From positions 186,001-250,000 of the forward strand of contig NZ_NOIN01000007.1 of assembly GCF_014596565.1 (NCBI RefSeq): a DNA stretch of 64,000 nt. Reading direction: 5' to 3'. Under the pieces are notes generated by a model. It did no database searches. It was not told the origin of the DNA and was given only the letters and a program-made list of their open reading frames with translations. Positions 51,225 to 59,340 of this stretch are shown piece by piece. Each line of letters begins with the position of its first letter. The first letter of the stretch is position 1. The translations under genes were made by a program, and so were the position numbers. This DNA is from Pseudomonas sp. PSB18. GTDB taxonomy: Bacteria; Pseudomonadota; Gammaproteobacteria; Pseudomonadales; Pseudomonadaceae.

Positions 51225-53693
51225 GTGCCGCAACACTCTCCCGATCTGCCTCCCGAACTGCTTCCCTTGGCGCAAATGCCGCTGCTCAAACGTCTGGCTG
51301 CCCGTTTTTTCGGCCATGGCCTGACACGCCTGCGCGCTCAGCACAGGGCTTCCTGGTTGCATGGCCAGGCCGATGGATTCCGCAGCGGCCATACCGCCGG
51401 GTTCGATTACGGCTTTAAAGAGGGGAAGGCCGAGGGCTTGGAAGAGGGACGCCAGGTCTTGTTGATCCGCGATTACCGCAATACGGAACATCCGGCTCCC
51501 AAGGTCGATGACTTGCTGTTCGACGATTGGCGCTTGCCCCTGACCTCCGAGCTGAAGAAGCGCGTAAAGGCGGATGTTGCCCGTTTGCTGCCGGCCCATG
51601 CACAGCCCAGTGCTGCGCAATGGAAGATGATTTTCAGCGATACACCGTCTACCTCGGTGGTTGCCGGAGCGGGCGCAGGTAAGTCCACGACCCTGGTGCT
51701 GCGCATCGTGCTGCTGTCCCAATACCTGGGCTTCGAGCTGGACTCGATGACCGTGGTGACGTTTACCCGGGAGTCACGCAAGGACTTCATCCAGAAGTTG
51801 ATCGAGGTCTTTGCCCTGTGGGGACGAGCGGTCAGCGCCAAGGAAGCTCGCGACCTGGTGCGGACCTTCCATTCGCGCATCTTGCCCATGGTGCGCAGTT
51901 TGCCGGGATTCGAGCGCCTCCAGGCCTTCGAAACCCTGAGCCATCGCACGGGGGCCGGCGATGACGATGCCGACGGAAATCCCTTCGACTTGCGCATCAA
52001 CGACGCCCAACGCCAGCAACTCAACGCCTGTTATCACCGTCTTTATCAGCGCGACGAGCGTTTCCGCGAGCTGATCAAGCCGCTGTCCCGGCACGCTTTC
52101 CAGCTCAAGGAGCTGGAGCGCGATCACCCTGACGTACAAAAGCGCATAGCCGTGACCGAGCTGGCCGCCCAGCGCGACGAAGAACTGTGCGACGCCATCG
52201 AGGATCTGTGGTTTCGCGCCGGTGCGTGGCCCATCAAGGGCGTCGAGCCCAAGCGTCAGGCATTCGAGATCAATGGCTCGAAATTTCATTGTCATGGCTA
52301 CATCCCCTCCCTGGACGCTTGGGTGATGCTGGGGTTCGATTCGCGGGAGGATGCCCGGCTCAGTCGTCCAGGCGCACGACTGAGTCTGCGCGCGGAATGG
52401 GCGGTCAAGCGCACTCTGTTTCAAGCTTTCTGCCGTAAACCATTGATATGGATAGAAAGCTACGAAGGATCGAAACGTTTGCTCGCCTCACTGGCCGGAG
52501 ACGCCAGCGCCGGACCGGGATTCGATTACAAGGTCAAGGGAGAGCTGGGGTCGGCGCCGCTGCTGGATTGTTTCGTCGCGGCAGCCGGTTTTATCGAGAA
52601 CCTGGGCCTGGATGTCCCGGATGCCGTAGGCCGGATGAGTTTCGCCCAGGATGACCCTGATCGGTATTTTTTCGAGGCGCTGAGCCGCTATTGGCGGGCG
52701 TTCGAGGACCATCTGCTCGACCAGTCGCCTCCCGTCATGACCTACAACCGGATGTTTGCGCTGTTCAGCGAGCACTCGCCGGAAAACTTCAAGTTGCTGG
52801 GCGATGCGCTTCTCAGGCCTATGTCGCACCTGATGATCGATGAGTTCCAGGACGTTTCCCCGCAGATTGTCTCCTGGCTTCGCGCAAGCCTTCGAGAAGT
52901 GCGCCGCCGGGGCCCCGCGATGCACGTGGGGCGCGGCGCCCAGCATTCCTCCTTGTTGTGTGTCGGCGACGATTGGCAGTCGATCTATGGCTGGCGCGGC
53001 AGCTCACCGAGCTATTTCATGGGGTTCACCCAGCAATTTCCGTCGCCGGCCAATACCCGGGTAATGCTCACTGACAACTATCGCAGTCATCAGCACATCA
53101 TCGACGCAGCGGAGCATATCGTCCGCGCGGCGGCTGCCATCCCCGGTAAAAAGGCCAAGGCCAGCGGCCAGTCCACATTGTTGAGCCCGGTCAATGTGCT
53201 GGATCGGGACGATGAAGGCTTGGCCCGGCGGCTGGATGAGCACTATCGCAAGGGCGACTCGATATTAATGTTGTATCGAAAAAGTAGCGATAAGTCCTTG
53301 ATAGAAAAGTATATTCAGCCGACAGTTAATGTGGATTCTAGCTTGCCTTATGAGGCGAGGCGCCTGAGGCAGATGACCTATCACAGCGCCAAGGGGCTCC
53401 AGGCCGATGCTGTGTTCCTGTTGGGCGACTGCCAGCACCTGACCCGCTCACCCTACAAGAATCAGGTCTATCGAATGGCCGGACTGGGTCAGGACGGTGA
53501 CGCCGAGCCGTACGATACGGCGCAAAGGGACGAGATCCTGCGCCTGGCCTACGTGGGCATCACCCGTGCGGTACGGCATTGCTACTGGTACGTCGATGAA
53601 CCGGACAGCCAGGCCGCCAACGCGCCCAGGGCTTCGGACCGTATCGACAAGGGCAAACCGTTCTTCGTTGACCATCGCCGCGCTCGCAGTTGA
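51225..53693 (+). CDS. UvrD/Rep-family superfamily 1 helicase-like protein
   Basis: Protein of 822 residues. The GTG start at 51225 has GGAG 9 bp upstream. Residues 1-110 are a charged, helical extension not typical of UvrD (GFDYGFKEGKAEGLEEGRQ). Helicase motifs follow: Walker A VVAGAGAGKSTTL near 150, motif Ia VVTFTRESRKDF, motif II LMIDEFQDVSPQ near 538, motif III LCVGDDWQSIYGWRGS near 581 and the late motifs YHSAKGLQADAVFLLG and YVGITRAVR. ATP-driven DNA unwinding is likely. The extension and wide spacing between motifs suggest a dedicated helicase rather than UvrD or Rep. It is not embedded in a recognisable defence cluster. Confidence 0.88.
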   Translation: MPQHSPDLPPELLPLAQMPLLKRLAARFFGHGLTRLRAQHRASWLHGQADGFRSGHTAGFDYGFKEGKAEGLEEGRQVLLIRDYRNTEHPAPKVDDLLFDDWRLPLTSELKKRVKADVARLLPAHAQPSAAQWKMIFSDTPSTSVVAGAGAGKSTTLVLRIVLLSQYLGFELDSMTVVTFTRESRKDFIQKLIEVFALWGRAVSAKEARDLVRTFHSRILPMVRSLPGFERLQAFETLSHRTGAGDDDADGNPFDLRINDAQRQQLNACYHRLYQRDERFRELIKPLSRHAFQLKELERDHPDVQKRIAVTELAAQRDEELCDAIEDLWFRAGAWPIKGVEPKRQAFEINGSKFHCHGYIPSLDAWVMLGFDSREDARLSRPGARLSLRAEWAVKRTLFQAFCRKPLIWIESYEGSKRLLASLAGDASAGPGFDYKVKGELGSAPLLDCFVAAAGFIENLGLDVPDAVGRMSFAQDDPDRYFFEALSRYWRAFEDHLLDQSPPVMTYNRMFALFSEHSPENFKLLGDALLRPMSHLMIDEFQDVSPQIVSWLRASLREVRRRGPAMHVGRGAQHSSLLCVGDDWQSIYGWRGSSPSYFMGFTQQFPSPANTRVMLTDNYRSHQHIIDAAEHIVRAAAAIPGKKAKASGQSTLLSPVNVLDRDDEGLARRLDEHYRKGDSILMLYRKSSDKSLIEKYIQPTVNVDSSLPYEARRLRQMTYHSAKGLQADAVFLLGDCQHLTRSPYKNQVYRMAGLGQDGDAEPYDTAQRDEILRLAYVGITRAVRHCYWYVDEPDSQAANAPRASDRIDKGKPFFVDHRRARS

Positions 53694-53727
53694 AGGCGCT
53701 GGACTGGTAGTTGCCTGGAAGATCGCC

Positions 53728-53816
53728 ATCGCGAGCAGGCTCGCTCCCACAAGGTCCCGGGGTGGCTCAGCAAGTGTGTTCACCCAAACTCCTGTGGGAG
53801 CGAGCCTGCTCGCGAT
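53728..53816. repeat. REPIN: inverted pair of REP palindromes (second class)
   Basis: The left unit is 53728-53751 (GCGAGCAGGCTCGCTCCCAC) and the right unit 53793-53816, its reverse complement. They flank 41 bp downstream of the helicase gene and belong to the same class as the units at 50957-51080. Confidence 0.85.
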
Positions 53817-53857
53817 GGCGGCGCGACGACCACCCAAATACCCCAAACAGCGCCCAC

Positions 53858-53885
53858 AAAAAAGCCCACCAATGTGGGCTTTTTT
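53858..53885. terminator. Bidirectional rho-independent terminator
   Basis: A-run, GCCCAC (53864-53869), CAAT loop, GTGGGC (53874-53879), T-run. The symmetric A and T tracts let it serve both the helicase gene and the convergent DUF1652-like gene. Confidence 0.85.
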
Positions 53886-53887
53886 AC

Positions 53888-54166
53888 TCAGGACGCGAAC
53901 CGCCTCAAACCAACCGGTGGTACGAAGGCTTCCAGCTCGGCTTCCACCGCTTCGATAATTCGTTCCACGTCAGGAGCGTTCATCACGGTCGCGCAGGGGA
54001 TGCCTGCAATCGCGATCATGGTTTCACCGCTGGCGCGATCGAACAGCCGAGCGACCATGCTGCCCGGTGCATCCATACTGGCTTCGAAGCCCATGGGATG
54101 GAAATGCCAGCGCATCAGCTGGCAAGCGTTGGGAAACGTAACCTTGCTGAACGATCCTTTATTCAT
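53888..54166 (-). CDS. DUF1652-like small protein
   Basis: Protein of 92 residues. The pattern FPNACQLMRWHFHPMGFEAS, then MVARLFDRASGETMIAIAGI and an Ala/Glu-rich C-terminal helix, resembles the DUF1652 group that is common in pseudomonads, whose function is unknown to me. It has no signal peptide or membrane segment. Its stop lies directly at the shared terminator. About 190 bp without features separates it from the MFS gene. Confidence 0.65.
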   Translation of the reverse strand: MNKGSFSKVTFPNACQLMRWHFHPMGFEASMDAPGSMVARLFDRASGETMIAIAGIPCATVMNAPDVERIIEAVEAELEAFVPPVGLRRFAS

Positions 54167-54358
54167 CTGTTGCCCACCTTCTTCATCAAGCGCTTCCGTT
54201 TGCTCTTGTCAGGAAGGAAGAGCCATCATGGCCCTACCAGTGAGAGCTAAAAATAGCACTTGATAATGAAATCCATGTGTCTTTTTTCAGTCCGTTTTGC
54301 GATTGGTTCACTTTTTTTGATCTGCATCATGAATTAAAGGTCAGGGCCCAGAATGCCA

Positions 54359-55819
54359 TCACCCTTTGTCCGGCGAAGGTTGAGGGGCGCTCAGCGGCTC
54401 TGGCGCACGGTATTGCAGGGCGATGAGCAGTGCCAGAACCACCATCGATAAAGCGGCGGCGAAGGTAATATGCAGGCCGTTTGCAACCTCCTCAGGGCTG
54501 GCAGCGGAGACGCCGTTTGTCGGTAACGCTGAGGCGAATACCGCGCCGAGCACCGAGGCGCCGGTGAAGAAGCCCAGGTTGCGCGACAGGTTGAGCAACC
54601 CGGCAATGACGCCGCGCTTTTGCGCAGGAATATCCGTCATTACTGCCGTGTTGTTGGCAGGCTGGAACAGGGCGTAGCCCAAGGTGGTGACCACGATGGC
54701 CATGACATAGCCGCTCATGCCCAACGCGGGAGGCACCAGCGTCAACATCAAGCAGCCCAGCCCCATGGTCGCCAACCCGACAAGCCGCATGGGCCGCACG
54801 CCGAATCGATCCGTGAGGCGCCCGGCAGGCACGCCGGTCAACGCAGCGACGCAGGGGCCGACGGCCAACACCAACCCCACCAGTGCGGTCGGCAGTCCCA
54901 GGGTGATGGACAGGTAGAAAGGCCCTACCAGCAGCGTCGCCATCATGACTGTCGCGACCAATGCACTTGTTGCCAGGCCTGAAACCAGCAGCCGGTCGCG
55001 GAACAATGCCAGAGGGATCAGCGGCGACTTCACCCGGCGCTGGGTCAGGACAAACAGCCCACCGCCTAGGATCGCCACCAGCAGCAAGGCGATATTGAGC
55101 CCGTCAAAATGACCGCGTCCCAAGGTCATGGCCAGCGCATAAGCGCCCAGTGCCATTGCCAGCAGCACCGTGCCGATGATATCGAAGCCCGTTCGTTCGG
55201 CATTCGTCTGCGGGCGATGGGTGGGCAAGGAGCGCCAGGCCAGCAGCCACGTCAGGAGCCCGAGAGGCACATTGATAAGGAAGATGGCCTGCCAGCCAAA
55301 GACGCTGACCAGCGTACCGCCGAGCGAGGGCCCAAGGGCAGTGCCCACCGCTGACAGCGTGGCCAGCAAGCCCATGGCGCGACCGGTTCGGTCCTTGCCA
55401 ACCGTTTCACCGACCAGGGCCAGGGTCAGGGTCATCATGACGGCGGCTCCGAGGCCTTGCAGCGTCCGGCCTGCGATCAATAGCCCAAGGGAAGGGGCGA
55501 GTCCGCAGAGGACGGACGCCAGGGTGAACAGCAGAATCCCGGCCAGCAGTAGTTGCCGACGTCCCAGCAGATCACCCAGGCGCCCGACGCTGACAATCAG
55601 CGTGGAGATCGCCAGCAGATAAGCCAGCACCACCCATTGGACCGCCTGGAAGGAAGCGCCGAACGCTTCGGCCAAGGCGGGCAGGCCAACTGTGGCGACG
55701 CTGGTGCCCAGCGAGGCCAGCAAGGTTGCCAGGGCAAGACTGGTCAACGCCCAGCGTGTCGAGGTTTGGGAAGCGCCGGTCATCTCCGGCGAGCAGGGTT
55801 GCGTATTGGCTGGTTTCAT
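54359..55819 (-). CDS. MFS drug exporter, DHA2 (EmrB/QacA) type
   Basis: Inner-membrane efflux protein of 486 residues with about fourteen hydrophobic helices. Motif A-like VSVGRLGDLLGRRQLLLAGI and motif C-like GRAMGLLATLSAVGTALGPSLGG are seen, with ILLFTLASVLCGLAPSLGLL between them. No HlyD-type partner adjoins it, so it may work alone. It is divergent from a LysR gene starting 131 bp away, which is likely its regulator. The drug or metabolite handled is unknown. Confidence 0.88.
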   Translation of the reverse strand: MKPANTQPCSPEMTGASQTSTRWALTSLALATLLASLGTSVATVGLPALAEAFGASFQAVQWVVLAYLLAISTLIVSVGRLGDLLGRRQLLLAGILLFTLASVLCGLAPSLGLLIAGRTLQGLGAAVMMTLTLALVGETVGKDRTGRAMGLLATLSAVGTALGPSLGGTLVSVFGWQAIFLINVPLGLLTWLLAWRSLPTHRPQTNAERTGFDIIGTVLLAMALGAYALAMTLGRGHFDGLNIALLLVAILGGGLFVLTQRRVKSPLIPLALFRDRLLVSGLATSALVATVMMATLLVGPFYLSITLGLPTALVGLVLAVGPCVAALTGVPAGRLTDRFGVRPMRLVGLATMGLGCLMLTLVPPALGMSGYVMAIVVTTLGYALFQPANNTAVMTDIPAQKRGVIAGLLNLSRNLGFFTGASVLGAVFASALPTNGVSAASPEEVANGLHITFAAALSMVVLALLIALQYRAPEPLSAPQPSPDKG

Positions 55820-55950
55820 TCTGTTCTCCGTTTTACAGCTCGCAAAAACTGGGCTGTCAGAACAGTACGCTCAGGCTTAACATGGCGGAAGACGCAGCAT
55901 TTGCACTTTATAGCTGCATCTGACGCCACCTATTAGCCTGAGGCCTGAGT

Positions 55951-56874
55951 ATGTCGATTCCCGATCTCAACCTGTTGATCACCCTTGACGTGCTGTTGGC
56001 GGAAGGCAGCGTCGCCCGGGCGGCTCAACGGCTGCGGCTAAGTCCTTCAGCGATGAGCCGGGCGTTGGCACGATTGCGCGACACCATCGGTGATCCGCTG
56101 TTGGTTCGGGCCGGGCGAGGGCTGGTTCCCACTCCCCGCGCCCTTGAATTGCGCGAACAGGTCAGTCAACTGGTGCAGGACGCCCAGGCAGTGCTACGCC
56201 CGGTCCAGGCCCCGGACCTGCGGCGGTTGAGCCGGACCTTTACGCTACGCACCCGCGAAGGGTTCGTGGAAAACTTCGGGGTCGACCTGATTGCCCGCGT
56301 CGGTGAACAGGCCCCGGGTATCCGGATGCGTTTCGTGGACAAGACTGACAAGAGCAATACGGCACTGCGCGATGGGAGCGTGGACTTGGAAACCGCTGTC
56401 GTGGACAAGGACACCCGGCCGGAGCTGCGCACCCAGGCGTTGTTCGTCGATCGTTTCATCGGCGTGGTACGCCTGGGGCATCCGCTGGGCCAGGCCGAGA
56501 TGAGCGCCGCCGCTTATGCTGCGGGCGGGCACATCGAAGTGGTCTTGCGCGACCTCGACCACGGCCCCATCGACCGGGCATTGGAGCCCTTGAACCTGAC
56601 GCGAGAGATCATCACCACGGTCCCGGGGTTTTCCACGGCGCTGGGGCTCGCGCGGTCCAGTGACCTGATCGCCAGTGTGCCCGAACGTTACACCACCCGC
56701 CTGCGCACCGGGCTGCACAGCTTTGCGTTGCCGTTCCCGGTGCCGGTATTCACGATTGCCATGCTCTGGCATCCAAGAATGGATGCCGATCCGGTGCATC
56801 GCTGGCTGCGAGGATGTTTGCGGGAGGTTTGCGCGCGTAAAACGGAGAGCGAAGAGGCCACTAGTTCATATTAA
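55951..56874 (+). CDS. LysR-family transcriptional regulator
   Basis: LysR protein of 307 residues. The N-terminal IPDLNLLITLDVLLAEGSVA and HTH RLSPSAMSRALARLRDTIGD put it in the NodD-like branch, with the effector domain from about residue 90. It is divergent from the DHA2 exporter and probably controls it. The downstream gap leads to the protease operon on the same strand. Confidence 0.9.
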   Translation: MSIPDLNLLITLDVLLAEGSVARAAQRLRLSPSAMSRALARLRDTIGDPLLVRAGRGLVPTPRALELREQVSQLVQDAQAVLRPVQAPDLRRLSRTFTLRTREGFVENFGVDLIARVGEQAPGIRMRFVDKTDKSNTALRDGSVDLETAVVDKDTRPELRTQALFVDRFIGVVRLGHPLGQAEMSAAAYAAGGHIEVVLRDLDHGPIDRALEPLNLTREIITTVPGFSTALGLARSSDLIASVPERYTTRLRTGLHSFALPFPVPVFTIAMLWHPRMDADPVHRWLRGCLREVCARKTESEEATSSY

Positions 56875-57186
56875 TTAATAGCACTTCACTGGCACTTAGT
56901 TTCTGAAAGTGTCCGGGTCGACATACGGCGCTATTTAATATTTAAATAGGATTTTGTCCGACAATTTTTGTCTGTGGCGCTGTGCTGCCTGCATTAACGG
57001 GGCGAGCGCCTAGTGCTATGCGTGTCATCGGAGTTGCTGTTCATATGAGCCGAAAAAATTGCTAGACGTTTGATTTCGAATTGTGTCAGTTTTCCTGCGT
57101 CCTCAATTGGGCGAGTGATAGGACGATCTCGCCAGAGATTGTCTATCTGACAAAAACTGTTCCATTGCAAACAAGGAAGTGTGTTT
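56875..57186 (+). promoter_or_regulatory. Leader region of the alkaline protease operon
   Basis: This 312-base gap has no supportable gene. It is AT-richer than its surroundings at 56865-56970, where the aprA promoter is expected. I do not see a convincing complete promoter or operator by eye. AAGGAAG about 6 bp before the aprA ATG is the ribosome-binding site. Confidence 0.4.
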
Positions 57187-58644
57187 ATGTCGAAAGTCAA
57201 AACCAGCACTATTGATTCTGCCGAACAACTCCTCTGGGCACCGCAAGCATTGGCCGCGCCGAGTAATGCGTTCAACCAGATCAACAGTTTCAGCCATCAA
57301 TACGACCGTGGCGGCAATCTCACCGTCAATGGCAAACCATCGTATTCGGTGGACGAAGCGGCGACTCAATTGCTGCGCGACGGCGCGGCCTATCAGGACA
57401 GGGACGGCAGCGGCAAGATCGAGCTGACCTATACCTTCCTCACCTCTGCGTCCTCGAGCACCATGAACAAGCACGGGATCAGCGGTTTCAGTCAGTTCAA
57501 CGCCCAGCAGAAGGGGCAGGCAGTGCTGGCCATGCAGTCGTGGGCGGACGTGGCCAATGTCACCTTTGCCGAGAAGAGCAGCGGTGGCGACGGGCACATG
57601 ACCTTCGGCAACTACAGCGGCGGCCAGGATGGCGCGGCGGCATTCGCCTACCTGCCGGGGACCGGCGCCGGATATGACGGGACATCCTGGTACCTGATCA
57701 ACAGCAGCTACACCCAGAACAAGAACCCGGACCTGAACAATTATGGCCGGCAGACCCTGACCCACGAAATCGGCCACACTCTGGGCCTGGCGCACCCTGG
57801 CGACTACAACGCCGGCGAAGGCAGCCCGACCTACGATGACGCCACGTACGGCCAGGACACCCGTGGCTACAGCGTGATGAGCTACTGGAGTGAAAGCAAC
57901 ACCAACCAGAACTTCAGCAAGGGCGGGGTGGAAGCCTATTCCTCGGGCCCGTTGATGGATGACATCGCGGCGATCCAGAAGCTCTACGGTGCCAACATGA
58001 GCACCCGTACCGGTGACACCACCTACGGCTTCAATTCCAACGCCGGCCGCGACTTCCTAGGTGCCTCTTCCTCGTCGGACAAGGTGGTGTTCTCGGTATG
58101 GGACGCGGGCGGTCGCGATACCCTGGACTTCTCCGGTTTCACCCAGAACCAGAAGATAAACCTCAATGACGCCTCGTTCTCAGACGTTGGCGGCATGGTG
58201 GGCAACGTGTCCATTGCCCAGGGGGCTACCATCGAAAATGCCATCGGCGGGTCGGGCAGCGACTTGCTGATCGGCAACGAAGTAGCCAACGAGCTCAAGG
58301 GCGGCGCCGGTAATGACATCCTCTGGGGCGGCGGTGGCGCGGACAAATTGTCGGGCGGTTCGGGTGCCGACACGTTTGTGTTCGCCGCAAGCTCCGACTC
58401 GCGGCCGGGCGCCACGGACCAGATCCTCGATTTCGTCAGCGGCCTGGACAAGATCGACCTGACCGGTATCACCAAGGGCGCGGGCCTGCACTTCGTGAAT
58501 GCGTTCACCGGTGCGGCGGGCGATGCGGTGCTGTCGACATCCGGTGGTAACAGCCTGCTGTCGGTGGACTTCTCCGGGCATGGCGTGGCCGATTTCCTGG
58601 TCAGTACCGTCGGCCAGGCAGCGGTTTCGGACATCGTGGCTTGA
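57187..58644 (+). CDS. aprA: Serralysin-type extracellular metalloprotease AprA
   Basis: Secreted zinc protease of 485 residues with no N-terminal signal peptide, as expected for type I secretion. The zinc site is TLTHEIGHTLGLAHPGDY near residues 190-207 (HExxHxxGxxH), with the Met-turn in YSVMSYWSE near 230. Calcium-binding RTX repeats (GGSGSDLLIGN, GGAGNDILWGGGGADKLSGG) lie at about 350-395. The C-terminus, rich in hydrophobic and Ala/Val residues, carries the secretion signal. It is followed by its inhibitor and the AprDEF exporter. Homologues degrade milk and host proteins and matter for spoilage and insect or plant interaction. Confidence 0.96.
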   Translation: MSKVKTSTIDSAEQLLWAPQALAAPSNAFNQINSFSHQYDRGGNLTVNGKPSYSVDEAATQLLRDGAAYQDRDGSGKIELTYTFLTSASSSTMNKHGISGFSQFNAQQKGQAVLAMQSWADVANVTFAEKSSGGDGHMTFGNYSGGQDGAAAFAYLPGTGAGYDGTSWYLINSSYTQNKNPDLNNYGRQTLTHEIGHTLGLAHPGDYNAGEGSPTYDDATYGQDTRGYSVMSYWSESNTNQNFSKGGVEAYSSGPLMDDIAAIQKLYGANMSTRTGDTTYGFNSNAGRDFLGASSSSDKVVFSVWDAGGRDTLDFSGFTQNQKINLNDASFSDVGGMVGNVSIAQGATIENAIGGSGSDLLIGNEVANELKGGAGNDILWGGGGADKLSGGSGADTFVFAASSDSRPGATDQILDFVSGLDKIDLTGITKGAGLHFVNAFTGAAGDAVLSTSGGNSLLSVDFSGHGVADFLVSTVGQAAVSDIVA

Positions 58645-58707
58645 TGTCCGTATGACTCACTGAGGTGAGGGGGTTGTTCCCATCGACAAGGGGACTGCTT
58701 CGCAGCC

Positions 58708-58733
58708 CAGCGGGAGCAAGCTCCCTCGCCACA
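58708..58733. repeat. Single REP palindrome between aprA and the inhibitor gene
   Basis: The unit CAGCGGGAGCAAGCTCCCTC continues to GCCACA and is the same class as the REPIN at 3571-3699. It lies within the operon, where it may stabilise the upstream aprA mRNA relative to downstream genes. Confidence 0.8.
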
Positions 58734-58768
58734 GACGTATTCCAACCCTTTTTCAGCGAGTAAAGATC

Positions 58769-59191
58769 ATGCCCCGCAGTTTTCCGGCAACCGTCTGGTT
58801 ACTCGCTACGTTGATGCTGTTTTCTGGAGAAGTCGCCATGGCGCGCAGCCTGTTATTAGCAGAACCCTCGCAGTTGGCCGGTCAATGGCGGGCCGTTTTG
58901 GCAGGTCCCCAGGACAACGCACAAACCCAGGCGATGCAGGACAAACCGTCCAATATCTGTGTCATCGAACTCAAGGCGGACCAGACCGTGGGTGGGCAAA
59001 CCGATTGCCTGGGCCACTGGCTCGGGGATGAACCGGTTCATTGGTTTCCGGAACCCGATGGTCTTTCGCTGCTTGGCAAGCAAGAGGCCAGAGTTCATCT
59101 GGGGCTACGCCAGGGCTACGTTTATCAAGTCAATTTGAAGTCAGGATTGAGCGTTACGCTCGAGCGTAATATCCAGGAGAACGCTCGTTAA
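58769..59191 (+). CDS. aprI: Alkaline protease inhibitor AprI (Inh)
   Basis: Periplasmic inhibitor of 140 residues, with a signal peptide of about 25 residues (ending EVAMA-RSL). The mature part shows the Inh family pattern: LAGQWRAVLAGP, a cysteine pair at NICVIELK and GQTDCLGHW, and the barrel strands PVHWFPEPDGLSLLG. It protects the cell from AprA that escapes into the periplasm. It lies between aprA and the exporter genes, the usual place in Pseudomonas fluorescens. Confidence 0.93.
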   Translation: MPRSFPATVWLLATLMLFSGEVAMARSLLLAEPSQLAGQWRAVLAGPQDNAQTQAMQDKPSNICVIELKADQTVGGQTDCLGHWLGDEPVHWFPEPDGLSLLGKQEARVHLGLRQGYVYQVNLKSGLSVTLERNIQENAR

Positions 59192-59230
59192 CGTATTTGC
59201 ACGGCCTGAACCTGTTTACCAATAACCAAG

Positions 59231-59252
59231 CGCGCTTGTTCGATCAAGCGTG
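59231..59252 (+). promoter_or_regulatory. Stem-loop between aprI and aprD
   Basis: CGCGCTTG (59231-59238) pairs with CAAGCGTG (59245-59252) across a 6-base loop, with flanking ACCAA/TTGGT able to extend the stem. There is no T-run directly after it. It may lower or protect the transcript between the abundant protease/inhibitor part and the exporter genes. Confidence 0.5.
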
Positions 59253-59340
59253 CACTTTGGTGTGGTCAGGCTCAATTATTAAAAAGATTGGCAAGTTCAG
59301 ATGTTTGCCAATTCTGTGGCGAAGCCAATAGCAGGGAAGA

